Source of the DNA: Micromonospora citrea
Lineage (GTDB): Bacteria > Actinomycetota > Actinomycetes > Mycobacteriales > Micromonosporaceae
Assembly: GCF_900090315.1 (NCBI RefSeq)
Contig: NZ_FMHZ01000002.1
Span: 2,644,501-2,708,500, forward strand
Length of the DNA stretch: 64,000 nucleotides
Direction: 5' to 3'
Shown here: positions 26,495-34,866 of the stretch, piece by piece
Position numbering within the stretch: position 1 is the first letter of the stretch
How the letters are laid out: each line of letters starts with the position of its first letter
Made by a program: the position numbers and the translations under genes
Notes under the pieces: model-generated
Told to the model about the DNA's origin: nothing
Database searches by the model: none
What the model saw: the letters and a program-made list of their open reading frames with translations, nothing else

Positions 26495-26687
26495 GTCACC
26501 GCCCTCGACATTTCAACGTCCGCGTTGCCCTCGGACAACGCCCAGCGGCCGACCCAGCGGGTCGGACCATCCGAGATTCCATCACGCCACCCTAAAAAGA
26601 GAAAGCCCAGGTTGGCCGTCACGCGAGGTGTGATGAGATGTTGATGCAATTTGATCGCAGTCTGTCTGGCCGGAGTCACTGAAGGTA

Positions 26688-27293
26688 ATGGATCACCCCC
26701 ACCGCGTTGTCCTGCTCGCCGGCCCCTCCGGCTCGGGAAAGTCGTACATCGCACGGCGAACCGGCCTTCCGGTGCTGTGCCTGGACGACTTCTACAAGAA
26801 CGGCGATGACCCTACGCTGCCACGACAGAACGACCTGGTGGATTGGGAGTCGCCCCGCTCCTGGGACGCCGAGGCCGCCGTGGAGACGATTACCCGACTG
26901 GCCACCGAGGGCAAGGCCGATGTGCCGGTTTATGCGATCGGTGAGGACCGCCGGGTGACCACCCGGCCGTTCGACCTGGCCGGTTCGCCACTTTTCGTGG
27001 CCGAAGGGATTTTCGCGGCCGAGATCGTCGAGGAGTGCCGCCGCCGGGGGGTGCTCGCCGGGGCGTACGCCCTGCGCCGGCCGCGCGGCGCGACCTTCGT
27101 CCGCCGGCTGGCCCGCGACCTGTCCGAGCAGCGCAAGGCGCCCCGGGTGCTGGTCCGCCGCGGGCTGACGCTGCTGCGCACCGAGCCGGCCGTGCTGCGC
27201 CGGCAGACCGGCCTCGGCGCCGAGGCCGCCCGGGCGGGTGAGGTGCTGCGCCGGGTGGCCGGCCTGCTCGCCGGCCACCCGCACCGCCCGTGA
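26688..27293 (+). CDS. udk: Uridine kinase-like P-loop kinase
   Basis: A 201-residue P-loop kinase. Walker A is GPSGSGKS (about 12-19), the LDDFYKNGDDP motif (about 33-43) is typical of uridine/cytidine kinases, and FVAEGIFAAEIV gives the Walker B-like strand. It would phosphorylate uridine (or cytidine) to the monophosphate with ATP or GTP in the cytosol, matching the nucleoside salvage genes around it. AAGG lies close to the ATG at 26688. It is divergent from cvnA across a 193-base gap and convergent with add. It is shorter than E. coli Udk (213) but in range. Confidence 0.85.
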   Translation: MDHPHRVVLLAGPSGSGKSYIARRTGLPVLCLDDFYKNGDDPTLPRQNDLVDWESPRSWDAEAAVETITRLATEGKADVPVYAIGEDRRVTTRPFDLAGSPLFVAEGIFAAEIVEECRRRGVLAGAYALRRPRGATFVRRLARDLSEQRKAPRVLVRRGLTLLRTEPAVLRRQTGLGAEAARAGEVLRRVAGLLAGHPHRP

Positions 27294-27295
27294 CG

Positions 27296-27318
27296 CCCGC
27301 CGCCGCGACCGCGGCGGG
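27296..27318. terminator. Hairpin between udk and add
   Basis: Eight-base arms CCCGCCGC and GCGGCGGG with a seven-base loop, located between the convergent ends of udk and add. Confidence 0.5.
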
Positions 27319-27329
27319 ACCGCCGGTGA

Positions 27330-28409
27330 TCAGCCCAGCAGCTTGGCGTACGCGGGCTTGATCACCTCGTCGATGATCTTCAGCCGCTCGTCGAACGGGA
27401 TGAAGGCGCTCTTCATGGCGTTGATGGTGAACCACTGGAGCTCCTTCCAGCCGTAGCCGAAGGCGTCCACCAGCAGGGCCATCTCCCGCGACATCGACGT
27501 GCCGCTCATCAGCCGGTTGTCGGTGTTCACCGTCACCCGGAACCGCAGGTCCCGCAGCAGCCCGATCGGGTGCTCGGCGATCGACGGCGCGGCGCCGGTC
27601 TGCACGTTCGACGACGGGCACAGCTCCAGCGGGATCCGCTTGTCCCGCACGTACGCGGCCAGCCGCCCGAGCACCGGCTCCGGTCCGGGCGTGATGTCGT
27701 CCACGATCCGCACGCCGTGGCCGAGCCGGTCCGCCCCGCACCACTGGATCGCCTGCCAGATCGACGGCAGGCCGAAGGCCTCGCCGGCGTGGATGGTGAA
27801 GTGGAAGTTCTCCCGCTGGAGGTACTCGAAGGCGTCCAGGTGCCGGGTGGGCGGGAAGCCCGCCTCGGCGCCGGCGATGTCGAAGCCGACCACCCCGGCG
27901 TCCCGGTGCCGCACGGCCAGCTCGGCGATCTCCTGCGAGCGGGCGGCGTGCCGCATCGCGGTGAGCAGGGTGCCGACCCGGATGTGCCGGCCCGCCTCGG
28001 CGGCCAGCGCGCTGCCCTCGACGAAGCCGGCGAGCACCGCCTCGACCACCTCGTCCAGGGTCAGGTCCCGTTCCAGGTGCTGCTCGGGGGCGAAGCGCAC
28101 CTCGGCGTAGACCACCCCGTCGGCGGCCAGGTCCTGGGCGCACTCCCGGGCCACCCGGCGCAACGCCGACGCGGTCTGCATGACGGCGACGGTGTGCGCG
28201 AACGTCTCCAGGTAGCGCTCCAGGGAGCCGGAGTCGGCCGCCTCGACGAACCACCGGCCGAGCGCCTCGGGATCGGTGGTGGGCAGCTCGTGGCCCACCT
28301 CGGCGGCCAGTTCGACGATCGTCGCCGGCCGCAGGCCGCCGTCGAGGTGATCGTGCAGCAGCGCCTTCGGGACCTTGACGATGTCCTCGTAACGGATTGT
28401 CGCGACCAT
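27330..28409 (-). CDS. add: Adenosine deaminase
   Basis: A 359-residue zinc enzyme that turns adenosine and deoxyadenosine into inosine and deoxyinosine. Metal and catalytic residues are visible: LLHDHLDGG (H19, H21), [10 protein letters not shown] (His and catalytic Glu), LGHGVRI, and [12 protein letters not shown] (Asp). Length fits bacterial Add. The ATG at 28409 is preceded by TAGGGT six bases upstream on the minus strand, so it is probably leaderless. Mycobacteria keep add next to deoA and cdd, which lie about 7 kb away here. It acts in the cytosol on imported nucleosides. Confidence 0.95.
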   Translation of the reverse strand: MVATIRYEDIVKVPKALLHDHLDGGLRPATIVELAAEVGHELPTTDPEALGRWFVEAADSGSLERYLETFAHTVAVMQTASALRRVARECAQDLAADGVVYAEVRFAPEQHLERDLTLDEVVEAVLAGFVEGSALAAEAGRHIRVGTLLTAMRHAARSQEIAELAVRHRDAGVVGFDIAGAEAGFPPTRHLDAFEYLQRENFHFTIHAGEAFGLPSIWQAIQWCGADRLGHGVRIVDDITPGPEPVLGRLAAYVRDKRIPLELCPSSNVQTGAAPSIAEHPIGLLRDLRFRVTVNTDNRLMSGTSMSREMALLVDAFGYGWKELQWFTINAMKSAFIPFDERLKIIDEVIKPAYAKLLG

Positions 28410-28629
28410 GCTCAGACCCTAGTCGGCCGCGCCCGCACCGGCCGACGGGACCAGCGGGGACCGGCGGGGACCCAGCGGGGACCGGCGGTGGGAGGCCGGC
28501 ACCTGCGGCGGGGCGACGGCGGGCAGCTCCGGCGCGGTGATCTGCCGGGCCCGGCCGATGCCCACCCCCGGGCGAACCGGCCGCCGGTCCGGCGACCCAC
28601 GCGGCCCGGGCACCGGCGCCGACGAACGT
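28410..28629. other. Non-coding gap with a short tandem repeat
   Basis: No gene is seen. An 18-base segment beginning CCAGCGGGGACC occurs at 28451 and again at 28472 (21-base period). The left end carries the add promoter (TAGGGT, 28416-28421, minus strand). Confidence 0.5.
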
Positions 28630-29265
28630 TCAGGCGAGGCGTGGCGGCGTCGCTCCCGTGGCGGGCCGACGCTGGGCCGGCACGGTGAACCTCGGGATGA
28701 GGTGCTGCGCCAGCGGGCCGATGCTGACGGCGAAGAGGAGGGTGCCGGGACCGACGGTGCCGCCGAGCGCCCAGCCCAGCGCGAGCACGCCGAGCTCGAT
28801 GGCCGTGCGTGCCCGCCCGATCGGCAGGCCACGGGCGGCCAGTCCGGTCATCAGGCCGTCGCGCGGCCCCGGCCCGAGTCGCGCGCCGAGGTAGAGGGCC
28901 GTGGCGAGCCCGTTGAGCAGGACGCCGACGACCAGCAGGCCGATCCGGCCGGCGACCGGGAGCACCGGCGGCACGAGGGCGAGCGCGGCGTCGGCGACGA
29001 ACCCGACCACCACCACGTTCGCGACGGTGCCGAACCCGGGGCGCTGCCGCAGCGGGATCCACAGCAGCAGCACTACCACGGCGACCAGGTTGACCACTTG
29101 GCCGAGGCTCAGCCCGGTCCGCTCGGCGAGCCCCTGGTGCAGCACGTCCCAGGACGCGAGGCCCAGGTCGGCGCGGACCATCAGGGCCACGCTGACACCG
29201 AACAGCGCGAGGCCGCCCAGCAGACGGGCCAGCCGGCCCGGCAATTTCGTTGACATGTCACTCAC
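28630..29265 (-). CDS. YczE/YitT-like integral membrane protein
   Basis: A 211-residue membrane protein with five to six helices (about 10-30, 52-70, 80-100, 105-125, 155-175, 180-195). LMVRADLGLASWDVLHQGLA and LGPGPRDGLMTGLAARG are typical of the YczE/YyaS family, whose substrate is unknown. GTG at 29265 and ATG at 29256 are both possible starts; an AAGG site fits the ATG. It is divergent from a MarR regulator, and a TGACATGTCA palindrome overlaps its start region, so MarR probably represses it. Confidence 0.85.
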   Translation of the reverse strand: MSDMSTKLPGRLARLLGGLALFGVSVALMVRADLGLASWDVLHQGLAERTGLSLGQVVNLVAVVVLLLWIPLRQRPGFGTVANVVVVGFVADAALALVPPVLPVAGRIGLLVVGVLLNGLATALYLGARLGPGPRDGLMTGLAARGLPIGRARTAIELGVLALGWALGGTVGPGTLLFAVSIGPLAQHLIPRFTVPAQRRPATGATPPRLA

Positions 29266-29294
29266 CTTAGAGAACCGGTTGATGACATGTCAAC
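29249..29294. promoter_or_regulatory. Paired MarR operators between yczE-like gene and marR
   Basis: Two perfect 10-base palindromes TGACATGTCA lie at 29251-29260 and 29283-29292. With one flanking GT/AC pair each they form mirror-image 12-base arms (29249-29260 and 29283-29294). One covers the start of the membrane gene and the other lies just before the marR ATG, ideal for joint repression. Confidence 0.8.
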
Positions 29295-29297
29295 AAG

Positions 29298-29789
29298 ATG
29301 ACTACGATGCGTCTCGTGGACCAACCACGCTGGCTCGACGAGCGGGAGCAGCGCGCCTGGCGGGGGTACCGGCGGATGCGCCGCCTCCTCGACCTGGAGC
29401 TGGCCCGCGACCTCGCGCGGGACGCCGGCCTCTCCGAGCCGGACTACGACGTCCTCTCCGACCTCTCCGAAACCCCGGACCAGCGGTTGCGGCTCAGCGA
29501 GCTGGCCGACCGGATGCTCTGGTCCCGCAGCCGGCTCTCCCACCACCTGACCCGGATGCAGCAGCGCGGCCTGGTCACCCGCGAGGAGTGCGCCACCGAC
29601 GGCCGGGGCGCGGTCGTCGCGCTCACCGCCGAGGGCCGGCGGGCGATCGAGGCCGCCGCCCCCGGTCACGTCGCGGCGGTCCGCCGGCACCTGATCGACC
29701 TGCTGACCCCCGACGAGGTCGCCGCGCTGGACGCGCTGAGCCACCGCGTGGTCGACCACCTCACCGGCCGGGACGGCGCGCGAGGCTGA
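29298..29789 (+). CDS. MarR-family transcriptional regulator
   Basis: A 163-residue winged-helix repressor. The recognition part reads LRLSELADRMLWSRSRLSHHLTRMQQRGLV (two blocks, about 66-95) and the wing is REECATDGRGAVVALTAEG. Helices at both ends give the dimer interface. ATG at 29298 directly follows the second TGACATGTCA operator; a second ATG three codons later is an alternative. It probably represses itself and the divergent membrane gene, and is relieved by a small aromatic or similar ligand, as is usual for MarR. Confidence 0.9.
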   Translation: MTTMRLVDQPRWLDEREQRAWRGYRRMRRLLDLELARDLARDAGLSEPDYDVLSDLSETPDQRLRLSELADRMLWSRSRLSHHLTRMQQRGLVTREECATDGRGAVVALTAEGRRAIEAAAPGHVAAVRRHLIDLLTPDEVAALDALSHRVVDHLTGRDGARG

Positions 29790-29791
29790 CC

Positions 29792-29815
29792 GATGGTGGT
29801 GCGGGCACCACCATC
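29792..29815. promoter_or_regulatory. Perfect palindrome after marR
   Basis: GATGGTGGTGC and its complement separated by GG, three bases after the marR stop and about 90 bases before the MMPL gene. A third copy of the half-site (GCACCATCG) follows near 29830. The tiny loop suits an operator better than a terminator. Confidence 0.45.
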
Positions 29816-29903
29816 GGGCTGGCGTGCGCGCACCATCGAATCGACCCGTCCGGCTGCCTAGCGTCAGCGGCGACAAGGAAAGCCGACGCGGGGAGAGTCG
29901 CAC

Positions 29904-32048
29904 GTGTTCACGACATTGGCCACAGCGGTGGTCCGCCGTCCGGGGCGGGTGATCGCTGGCTGGCTGCTCGCCATCGCCGCGCTGACCGCCGCCACCTTCG
30001 CCGTCTACGGGCCGGCGGGCCCACGCCCCGCCGACAGCCAGGCCGACTTCCTGCCGGCCCGCTACGAGTCCGCACGGGCCGCCGGCATCGCCGCCCGGAT
30101 CTTCCCCGACCAGCCGGGCACCAGCGCGGTGCTGGTCGTCCGCCGGGCCGACGGGGCGCCGTTGACCCCCGACGACAGCGCCCGGATCGACGGGCTGCCG
30201 CAGGAACTGCGGGTCGCCGGCGTCACCGGGGTGACCCCGGGCGCGACCGCCCCGGACGGGCGGCTGCGGCTGGCCGAGGCACGCCTGACCGGCGACGCGC
30301 ACGACGAGGCCACCATCCAGGCCGTCGGGAGACTGCGGGACGCCACCGACGACGCGCTGGCCGGCAGCGGCCTGGTCGCCGGCTGGACCGGCGAGGCCGC
30401 CGGCGCCGCCGACAGCTTCCTGCTCGACATGATCGTCAACGGCGCCATGATGCTGGTGATCCTGGTCCTGCTGCTCGTCGTCTTCCGCAGCCCGACGATC
30501 GCGCTGCTCAACCTGTTCCTGGTGCTGCTGGTGGCGCAGGCCGCCACCGGCCTGCTCGCCCTCGGCGGAAAGGTCTTCGGGTACGCCCTGGACGCCTCCA
30601 CCACGGGCCTGCTCCCGGTCGTCCTGCTCGGCATCGGCACCGACTACGCGGTCTTCCTGCTCTTCCGCTACCGGGAACGGCTCCGGGCCGGCGAGGACCG
30701 GCGCGCCGCGATGGTCCACGCGGTCGGCCGGATCGGCGGCGCGGTCACCGTGTCCGCCCTGGTCGTGGCGGTGGCGTTCGGCGCGCTGGTGCTCTCCCGG
30801 CTCGCCTCCTTCCAGGTGCTCGGGCCGGCCCTGGCCGTCGCCGTCCTGCTCATGGTGGCCGCCGCGCTGACCCTGTTCCCCGCGGTCTACTCGCTGCTCG
30901 GGCGGCGGGCGTACTGGCCGGCAAAGCTCGTCGCGTCGGGCGACGACGCCGCCGCGCGGAACGGACGGGCGGCCCGCGCCGGCCGGCTGGTCGCCCGCCG
31001 GCCCGCCCGGGTGGTGCTGACCACGGTCGCCGCGCTCGCGCTGCTCGGCCTCGGCGCGCTGCACCACCGGCCGAGCTACGAGCTCGACGCGCTGCCGACC
31101 GGCTCCGAGTCGGCCGAGGCCCTGGACTGGCTCCGCTCGGGGCTGCCCGCCGGGACCCTCTCCCCCACCGACGTCTACCTCACCGGCGCCGGGGTGGACG
31201 CGGCCGGCGCCGAGCGGTTCGCCGAACGGCTCGGCGAGGTGCCGATCGTGGCGGCCCCGGCCGGCGTCGAGATCGTCGACGGCGTGGCGCGGGTGCGGCT
31301 GCTGCTGGCCGAGCCGCCGTACTCGCAGCGGGCGATCGACGCGGTGGAGTCCCAGTTGCGGCCGGCGGCGCACGCCGCGGCGCCGCCCGGCACCCGCGCG
31401 TACGTCGGCGGGGAGACCGCCACCTTCGCCGACGTCCGCGCCGTGCTCGACGAGGACCTGCGGCGGGTCTTCCCCGTGGCCGCCGGGCTTATCGGCCTGC
31501 TCCTGCTGCTCATGCTGCGCGGGCTGCTCGCCTCGCTGGGCCTGCTCGCCGCCGTCGCGCTCGGTTTCGCCGCCACCCTCGGCACCAGCGTGCTGGCGTT
31601 CCAGGTCGTCGGCGGCCAGCCCGGGCTCAACTTCCAGCTGCCGCTGGTCGTGTTCCTCTTCGTCACCGCGATCGGCACCGACTACAACATCCTGATGATC
31701 GCCCGGCTGCGGGAGGAACTGCGCGCCGGCCGCTCGCCCCGGCAGGCCGCCGAGGAGGCGGTACGCCGGGCCGGCCCGGCGGTCGCCGCGGCCGGGGTGA
31801 TCCTGGCGGGCAGCTTCGGGGTGCTCGTCGCGTCGCCGATGATGGCCCAGATCGGGTTCGCCGTCGCCGTCGGCGTACTGATCGCCACCTTCGGCCTGTC
31901 CTGGCTGCTGGTGCCGGCGGCGGCCGCCCTCACCGGCCGGGCGGCCTTCTGGCCGGCGCGGACCCGCCCCGCGACACTGCCGGCGGGCGTCGCACCGACG
32001 TCCGCCCCGTCGGAGGCCGTCGCGCCGGCTAGGACAATGGCCCGGTGA
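29904..32048 (+). CDS. MMPL-family transporter
   Basis: A 714-residue RND-superfamily membrane protein with twelve predicted helices in two halves: a first helix (about 14-35), an extracellular domain, five helices (about 175-335), then the same arrangement again (about 370-700). Each half has the GTDY signature (LGIGTDYAVFLLFRYRE and AIGTDYNILMIARLREE) that carries proton-relay residues. MMPL proteins export lipids, drugs or metabolites using the proton gradient. GTG at 29904 follows a GGGGAG site. Its stop overlaps the next gene's GTG start, so it is coupled to the two-component system. Confidence 0.92.
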   Translation: MFTTLATAVVRRPGRVIAGWLLAIAALTAATFAVYGPAGPRPADSQADFLPARYESARAAGIAARIFPDQPGTSAVLVVRRADGAPLTPDDSARIDGLPQELRVAGVTGVTPGATAPDGRLRLAEARLTGDAHDEATIQAVGRLRDATDDALAGSGLVAGWTGEAAGAADSFLLDMIVNGAMMLVILVLLLVVFRSPTIALLNLFLVLLVAQAATGLLALGGKVFGYALDASTTGLLPVVLLGIGTDYAVFLLFRYRERLRAGEDRRAAMVHAVGRIGGAVTVSALVVAVAFGALVLSRLASFQVLGPALAVAVLLMVAAALTLFPAVYSLLGRRAYWPAKLVASGDDAAARNGRAARAGRLVARRPARVVLTTVAALALLGLGALHHRPSYELDALPTGSESAEALDWLRSGLPAGTLSPTDVYLTGAGVDAAGAERFAERLGEVPIVAAPAGVEIVDGVARVRLLLAEPPYSQRAIDAVESQLRPAAHAAAPPGTRAYVGGETATFADVRAVLDEDLRRVFPVAAGLIGLLLLLMLRGLLASLGLLAAVALGFAATLGTSVLAFQVVGGQPGLNFQLPLVVFLFVTAIGTDYNILMIARLREELRAGRSPRQAAEEAVRRAGPAVAAAGVILAGSFGVLVASPMMAQIGFAVAVGVLIATFGLSWLLVPAAAALTGRAAFWPARTRPATLPAGVAPTSAPSEAVAPARTMAR

Positions 32049-33262
32049 GCGGGGTGCGGCGGGCGTGGCGGGAGCTGGGGCGGCTGGCCGTCGCGGCGGG
32101 GCTGGCCTGTCTGGGCCTCGGATGCTTCCTGGCCACCCTCCTGACCGCCGGGCTCAGTCTGCTCGGCGTCGGCCTGCCACTGCTCGACCGCACCCTCGCC
32201 GGCACCCGTGAGCTGCTGGACCGGCAGCGCCACCGGCTGCCCGGCCCGCCGGTCCGGTCCCCGTACCGGCCGGTGGCCGGGCCGCTGGTGGCCCGGCTGC
32301 GGACGGCGGCCGGCGACCCCGCCACCTACCGGGACCTGGCGTTCCTGTTCGCGCACTTCTGCTTCGCCCCGGTCGCCCTGGCGCTGGCCGTGGGGCTCTG
32401 GCTCGGCGCCGCCCAGGGCCTCGCCCTGCCGCTGATCCACACGGTTGCGCCCGGCGCGGTCGACAACTACCTCGGCGTGCCGATCGACTCCCCGGGCAAC
32501 GCCGCGCTCGCCATGGTGCCCGCGCTGCTGGTGGGTGTCGGGGCGTACTGGCTGCCCCGGGGGCTGCTCCACCTGGACGACCGGCTGACCCGGGCGCTGC
32601 TCGCGCCGACCGCCCGCGCGGCCCTCGTCGAGCGGGTGGAGGAGCTGACCGACACCCGGGCGCAGACCGTCGACGCGCAGGCCGCCGAGCTGCGCCGGAT
32701 CGAGCGGGACCTGCACGACGGCGCGCAGGCCCGGCTGGTGGCGATGGCGATGAACCTCGGCCTCGCCGAGGAGTTGCTGGCCCGCGACCCGGAGGCGGCT
32801 CGCGGGCTGGTCGCCGAGGCCCGTACGAGCGCCGGCACCGCCCTGTCCGAGCTGCGCGACGTGGTCCGCGGCATCCACCCGCCGGTGCTCGCCGACCGGG
32901 GGCTCGCCGGCGGCGTCGCCGCCCTCGCCCTCGGCGCCGCCCTCCCCGTCGACCTGGACGTCGACCTGCCCGACCGGCTGGCGCCGCCGCTGGAGTCGGC
33001 GCTCTACTTCACCGTCGCCGAGCTGCTCACCAACGCCGCCCGACACAGTGGGGCGGCCCGGGTGGCGGTGCGGCTGCGCCGGCTGGACGACACGGTCGCG
33101 CTGACCGTCTCCGACGACGGCCGGGGCGGCGCCGACCCGGAGCGGGGCACCGGGCTGGCCGGCATCCGCCGGCGGCTCGCCGCCTTCGACGGCCGGGTCC
33201 GGATCAGCTCGCCGGCCGGTGGGCCTACGGTTGTCGACGTGGAGCTGCCGTGCGAGTCGTGA
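32045..33262 (+). CDS. Sensor histidine kinase (NarL-type partner)
   Basis: A 405-residue kinase. Hydrophobic segments at about 13-45, 100-125 and 152-175 form an intramembrane sensor domain of the kind common in actinomycetes. The HisKA_3 motif RRIERDLHDGAQARLVAM carries the phospho-acceptor H224, and the ATPase domain shows ELLTNAARHSGA and VSDDGRGGADPERGTGLAGI. GTG at 32045 overlaps the transporter stop (GTGA), and its end overlaps the response regulator by 13 bases. Signal unknown; the transporter and methyltransferase in the operon suggest sensing of a drug or envelope stress. Confidence 0.92.
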   Translation: MSGVRRAWRELGRLAVAAGLACLGLGCFLATLLTAGLSLLGVGLPLLDRTLAGTRELLDRQRHRLPGPPVRSPYRPVAGPLVARLRTAAGDPATYRDLAFLFAHFCFAPVALALAVGLWLGAAQGLALPLIHTVAPGAVDNYLGVPIDSPGNAALAMVPALLVGVGAYWLPRGLLHLDDRLTRALLAPTARAALVERVEELTDTRAQTVDAQAAELRRIERDLHDGAQARLVAMAMNLGLAEELLARDPEAARGLVAEARTSAGTALSELRDVVRGIHPPVLADRGLAGGVAALALGAALPVDLDVDLPDRLAPPLESALYFTVAELLTNAARHSGAARVAVRLRRLDDTVALTVSDDGRGGADPERGTGLAGIRRRLAAFDGRVRISSPAGGPTVVDVELPCES

Positions 33263-33894
33263 TCGCCGAGGACCTGGCGCTGCTGCGCGACGGGCTGATC
33301 CGCCTGCTCACCGCGTACGGCGACGAGGTGGTGGCCGCCGTGGAGACCGGCGACGAGCTGCTCGCCGCCCTGCTGGAGCACCGCCCCGACGTGGCGGTGG
33401 TGGACGTCCGCCTTCCCCCGACCCACACCGACGAGGGGCTGCGGGCCGCGCTGGCCGCCCGCGAGCGGATCCCCGGCCTGCCGGTGCTGGTCCTCTCCCA
33501 GTACGTCGAGCAGCTCTACGCCCGGGAGCTGCTCTCCGACGGCGCGGGCGCGGTGGGCTACCTGCTCAAGGACCGGGTGGCCGACGTCGCGCAGTTCGTC
33601 TCCGCCGTGCACGGGGTGGCCGGGGGCGGGATGGCGATGGACCCGGAGGTGGTCTCGCAGCTCCTCGCCCGGCCGGCCCGGGCCGCGCCGCTGCGCCGGC
33701 TGACCCCGCGCGAGCACGAGGTGCTGTCCCTGATGGCCGAGGGCCGCTCGAACGGCGCGATCGCGCAACGCCTGGTGATCACCGAGAAGGCGGTCAGCAA
33801 GCACATCAACTCGATCTTCGCGAAGCTCGACCTGCGCGACTGCGACGACGACCACCGCCGGGTCCGCGCGGTGCTGACCTATCTGGACGCCTGA
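33250..33894 (+). CDS. NarL/LuxR-type response regulator
   Basis: A 214-residue regulator with a receiver domain (about 1-120; acidic pocket E7-D8, phospho-acceptor D52 in VVDVRLPP, K in YLLKD) and a LuxR HTH (about 148-210: LTPREHEVLSLMAEGRSNGAIAQ). It is phosphorylated by the kinase encoded upstream and controls transcription, probably of this operon. GTG at 33250 lies within the kinase gene's end. Its stop comes one base before the methyltransferase start. Confidence 0.93.
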   Translation: MRVVIAEDLALLRDGLIRLLTAYGDEVVAAVETGDELLAALLEHRPDVAVVDVRLPPTHTDEGLRAALAARERIPGLPVLVLSQYVEQLYARELLSDGAGAVGYLLKDRVADVAQFVSAVHGVAGGGMAMDPEVVSQLLARPARAAPLRRLTPREHEVLSLMAEGRSNGAIAQRLVITEKAVSKHINSIFAKLDLRDCDDDHRRVRAVLTYLDA

Positions 33895-33895
33895 C

Positions 33896-34771
33896 GTGGA
33901 CGCCCGCATCGTCGACCGGCTCCGCTGCCCGGTCTGCGCCGAGCCGCTGGCCGAGGCCGCCGCCGGGACCGCCCGCGCGCTGCGCTGCCCCCGCCGGCAC
34001 AGCTTCGACGTCGCCCGGCAGGGCTACGTCAACCTCCTCGCCGGCCGCGCCCCGCACGCCGGGGACACCGCCGAGATGGTGGCCGCCCGCGCCGACTTCC
34101 TGGCCGCCGGGCACTACGACCTGATCTCGTCGGCCCTCGCCGCCGCCGCTGCGGACGCCGCCGACCGGGTGCGCGCGGCGCGGCCGGAGGCGTACCCCCT
34201 GGTGGTGGACGCCGGGGCGGGGACGGGCCGGCACCTCGCGGCGGTGCTGGCGGCGCTGCCGGACGCCGTGGGCCTGGCCCTGGACGTGTCGAAGCCGGCG
34301 CTGCGCCGGGCCGCGCGGGCCCACCCCCACGCGGCGGCGGCGCTGGCCGACACCTGGCAGCGGCTGCCGCTGGCCGACGCCGACGCCGCGGTGCTGCTCA
34401 ACGTCTTCGCCCCGCGCAACGGCGCGGAGTTCCACCGGGTCCTCGCCCCGGCGGGGACCCTGCTGGTGGTGACGCCGGCCGCCGACCACCTCACCGAGCT
34501 GGTCGGCGCGCTCGGCCTGCTCCGCGTCGACCCCGACAAGGCGGACCGGGTCGCCGACAGCCTCGGCGGGCACTTCATCGAGGTGGCGGCGGCCGAGCAC
34601 CGGCGGGAGCTGGCGCTGACCGGGCCGGAGGTCGCCACGCTGGTCGGGATGGGCCCCAGCGCCTGGCACACCGACCCGGCCGGGCTCGCCACCCGGATCG
34701 CCGCGCTGCCCGAACCGGTCCGGGTGACCGTCGCGGTGCGGCTGACCGTCTGGCACCCGGCGCCACGCTGA
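33896..34771 (+). CDS. RlmA-type 23S rRNA (guanine-N1) methyltransferase
   Basis: A 291-residue SAM-dependent methyltransferase. The N-terminal zinc ribbon is C11, C14, C31, H35 (RCPVC ... CPRRHSF), followed by the family block FDVARQGYVNLL; the SAM motif VVDAGAGTGRH is at about 103-113, and LNVFAPRN is the catalytic-loop region. RlmA(I) methylates G745 in Gram-negatives; RlmA(II)/TlrB/MyrA-type enzymes methylate G748 and give resistance to tylosin-like macrolides. MyrA comes from a Micromonospora producer, so a resistance role is plausible, but the position modified cannot be decided here. It starts GTG two bases after the response regulator. Confidence 0.87.
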   Translation: MDARIVDRLRCPVCAEPLAEAAAGTARALRCPRRHSFDVARQGYVNLLAGRAPHAGDTAEMVAARADFLAAGHYDLISSALAAAAADAADRVRAARPEAYPLVVDAGAGTGRHLAAVLAALPDAVGLALDVSKPALRRAARAHPHAAAALADTWQRLPLADADAAVLLNVFAPRNGAEFHRVLAPAGTLLVVTPAADHLTELVGALGLLRVDPDKADRVADSLGGHFIEVAAAEHRRELALTGPEVATLVGMGPSAWHTDPAGLATRIAALPEPVRVTVAVRLTVWHPAPR

Positions 34772-34866
34772 CCCGACCCGGCGCGTCCCCCGCGCCGCCA
34801 CGCTGACCCGACCCCGCGCGTCCCCCGCGCCGCCATGCTGACCCCGCACGGCGCGTCGCCCGCCGT
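34762..34866. repeat. 35-bp tandem repeat across the rlmA-type stop codon
   Basis: Three units begin GCCACGCTGA, GCCACGCTGA and GCCATGCTGA at 34762, 34797 and 34832, each followed by a CCCGACC-GCGCGTC-CCGC core. The first contains the stop codon of the methyltransferase and the last runs up to the stop of the convergent DUF4272 gene, so the end of the gene has been duplicated twice. Confidence 0.8.

Noticed and set aside
29904..34771. Part of a natural-product biosynthetic cluster
   Set aside because: Exporter, regulators and an rRNA methyltransferase are present but no biosynthetic enzymes (PKS, NRPS, glycosyltransferases) are found within the window.
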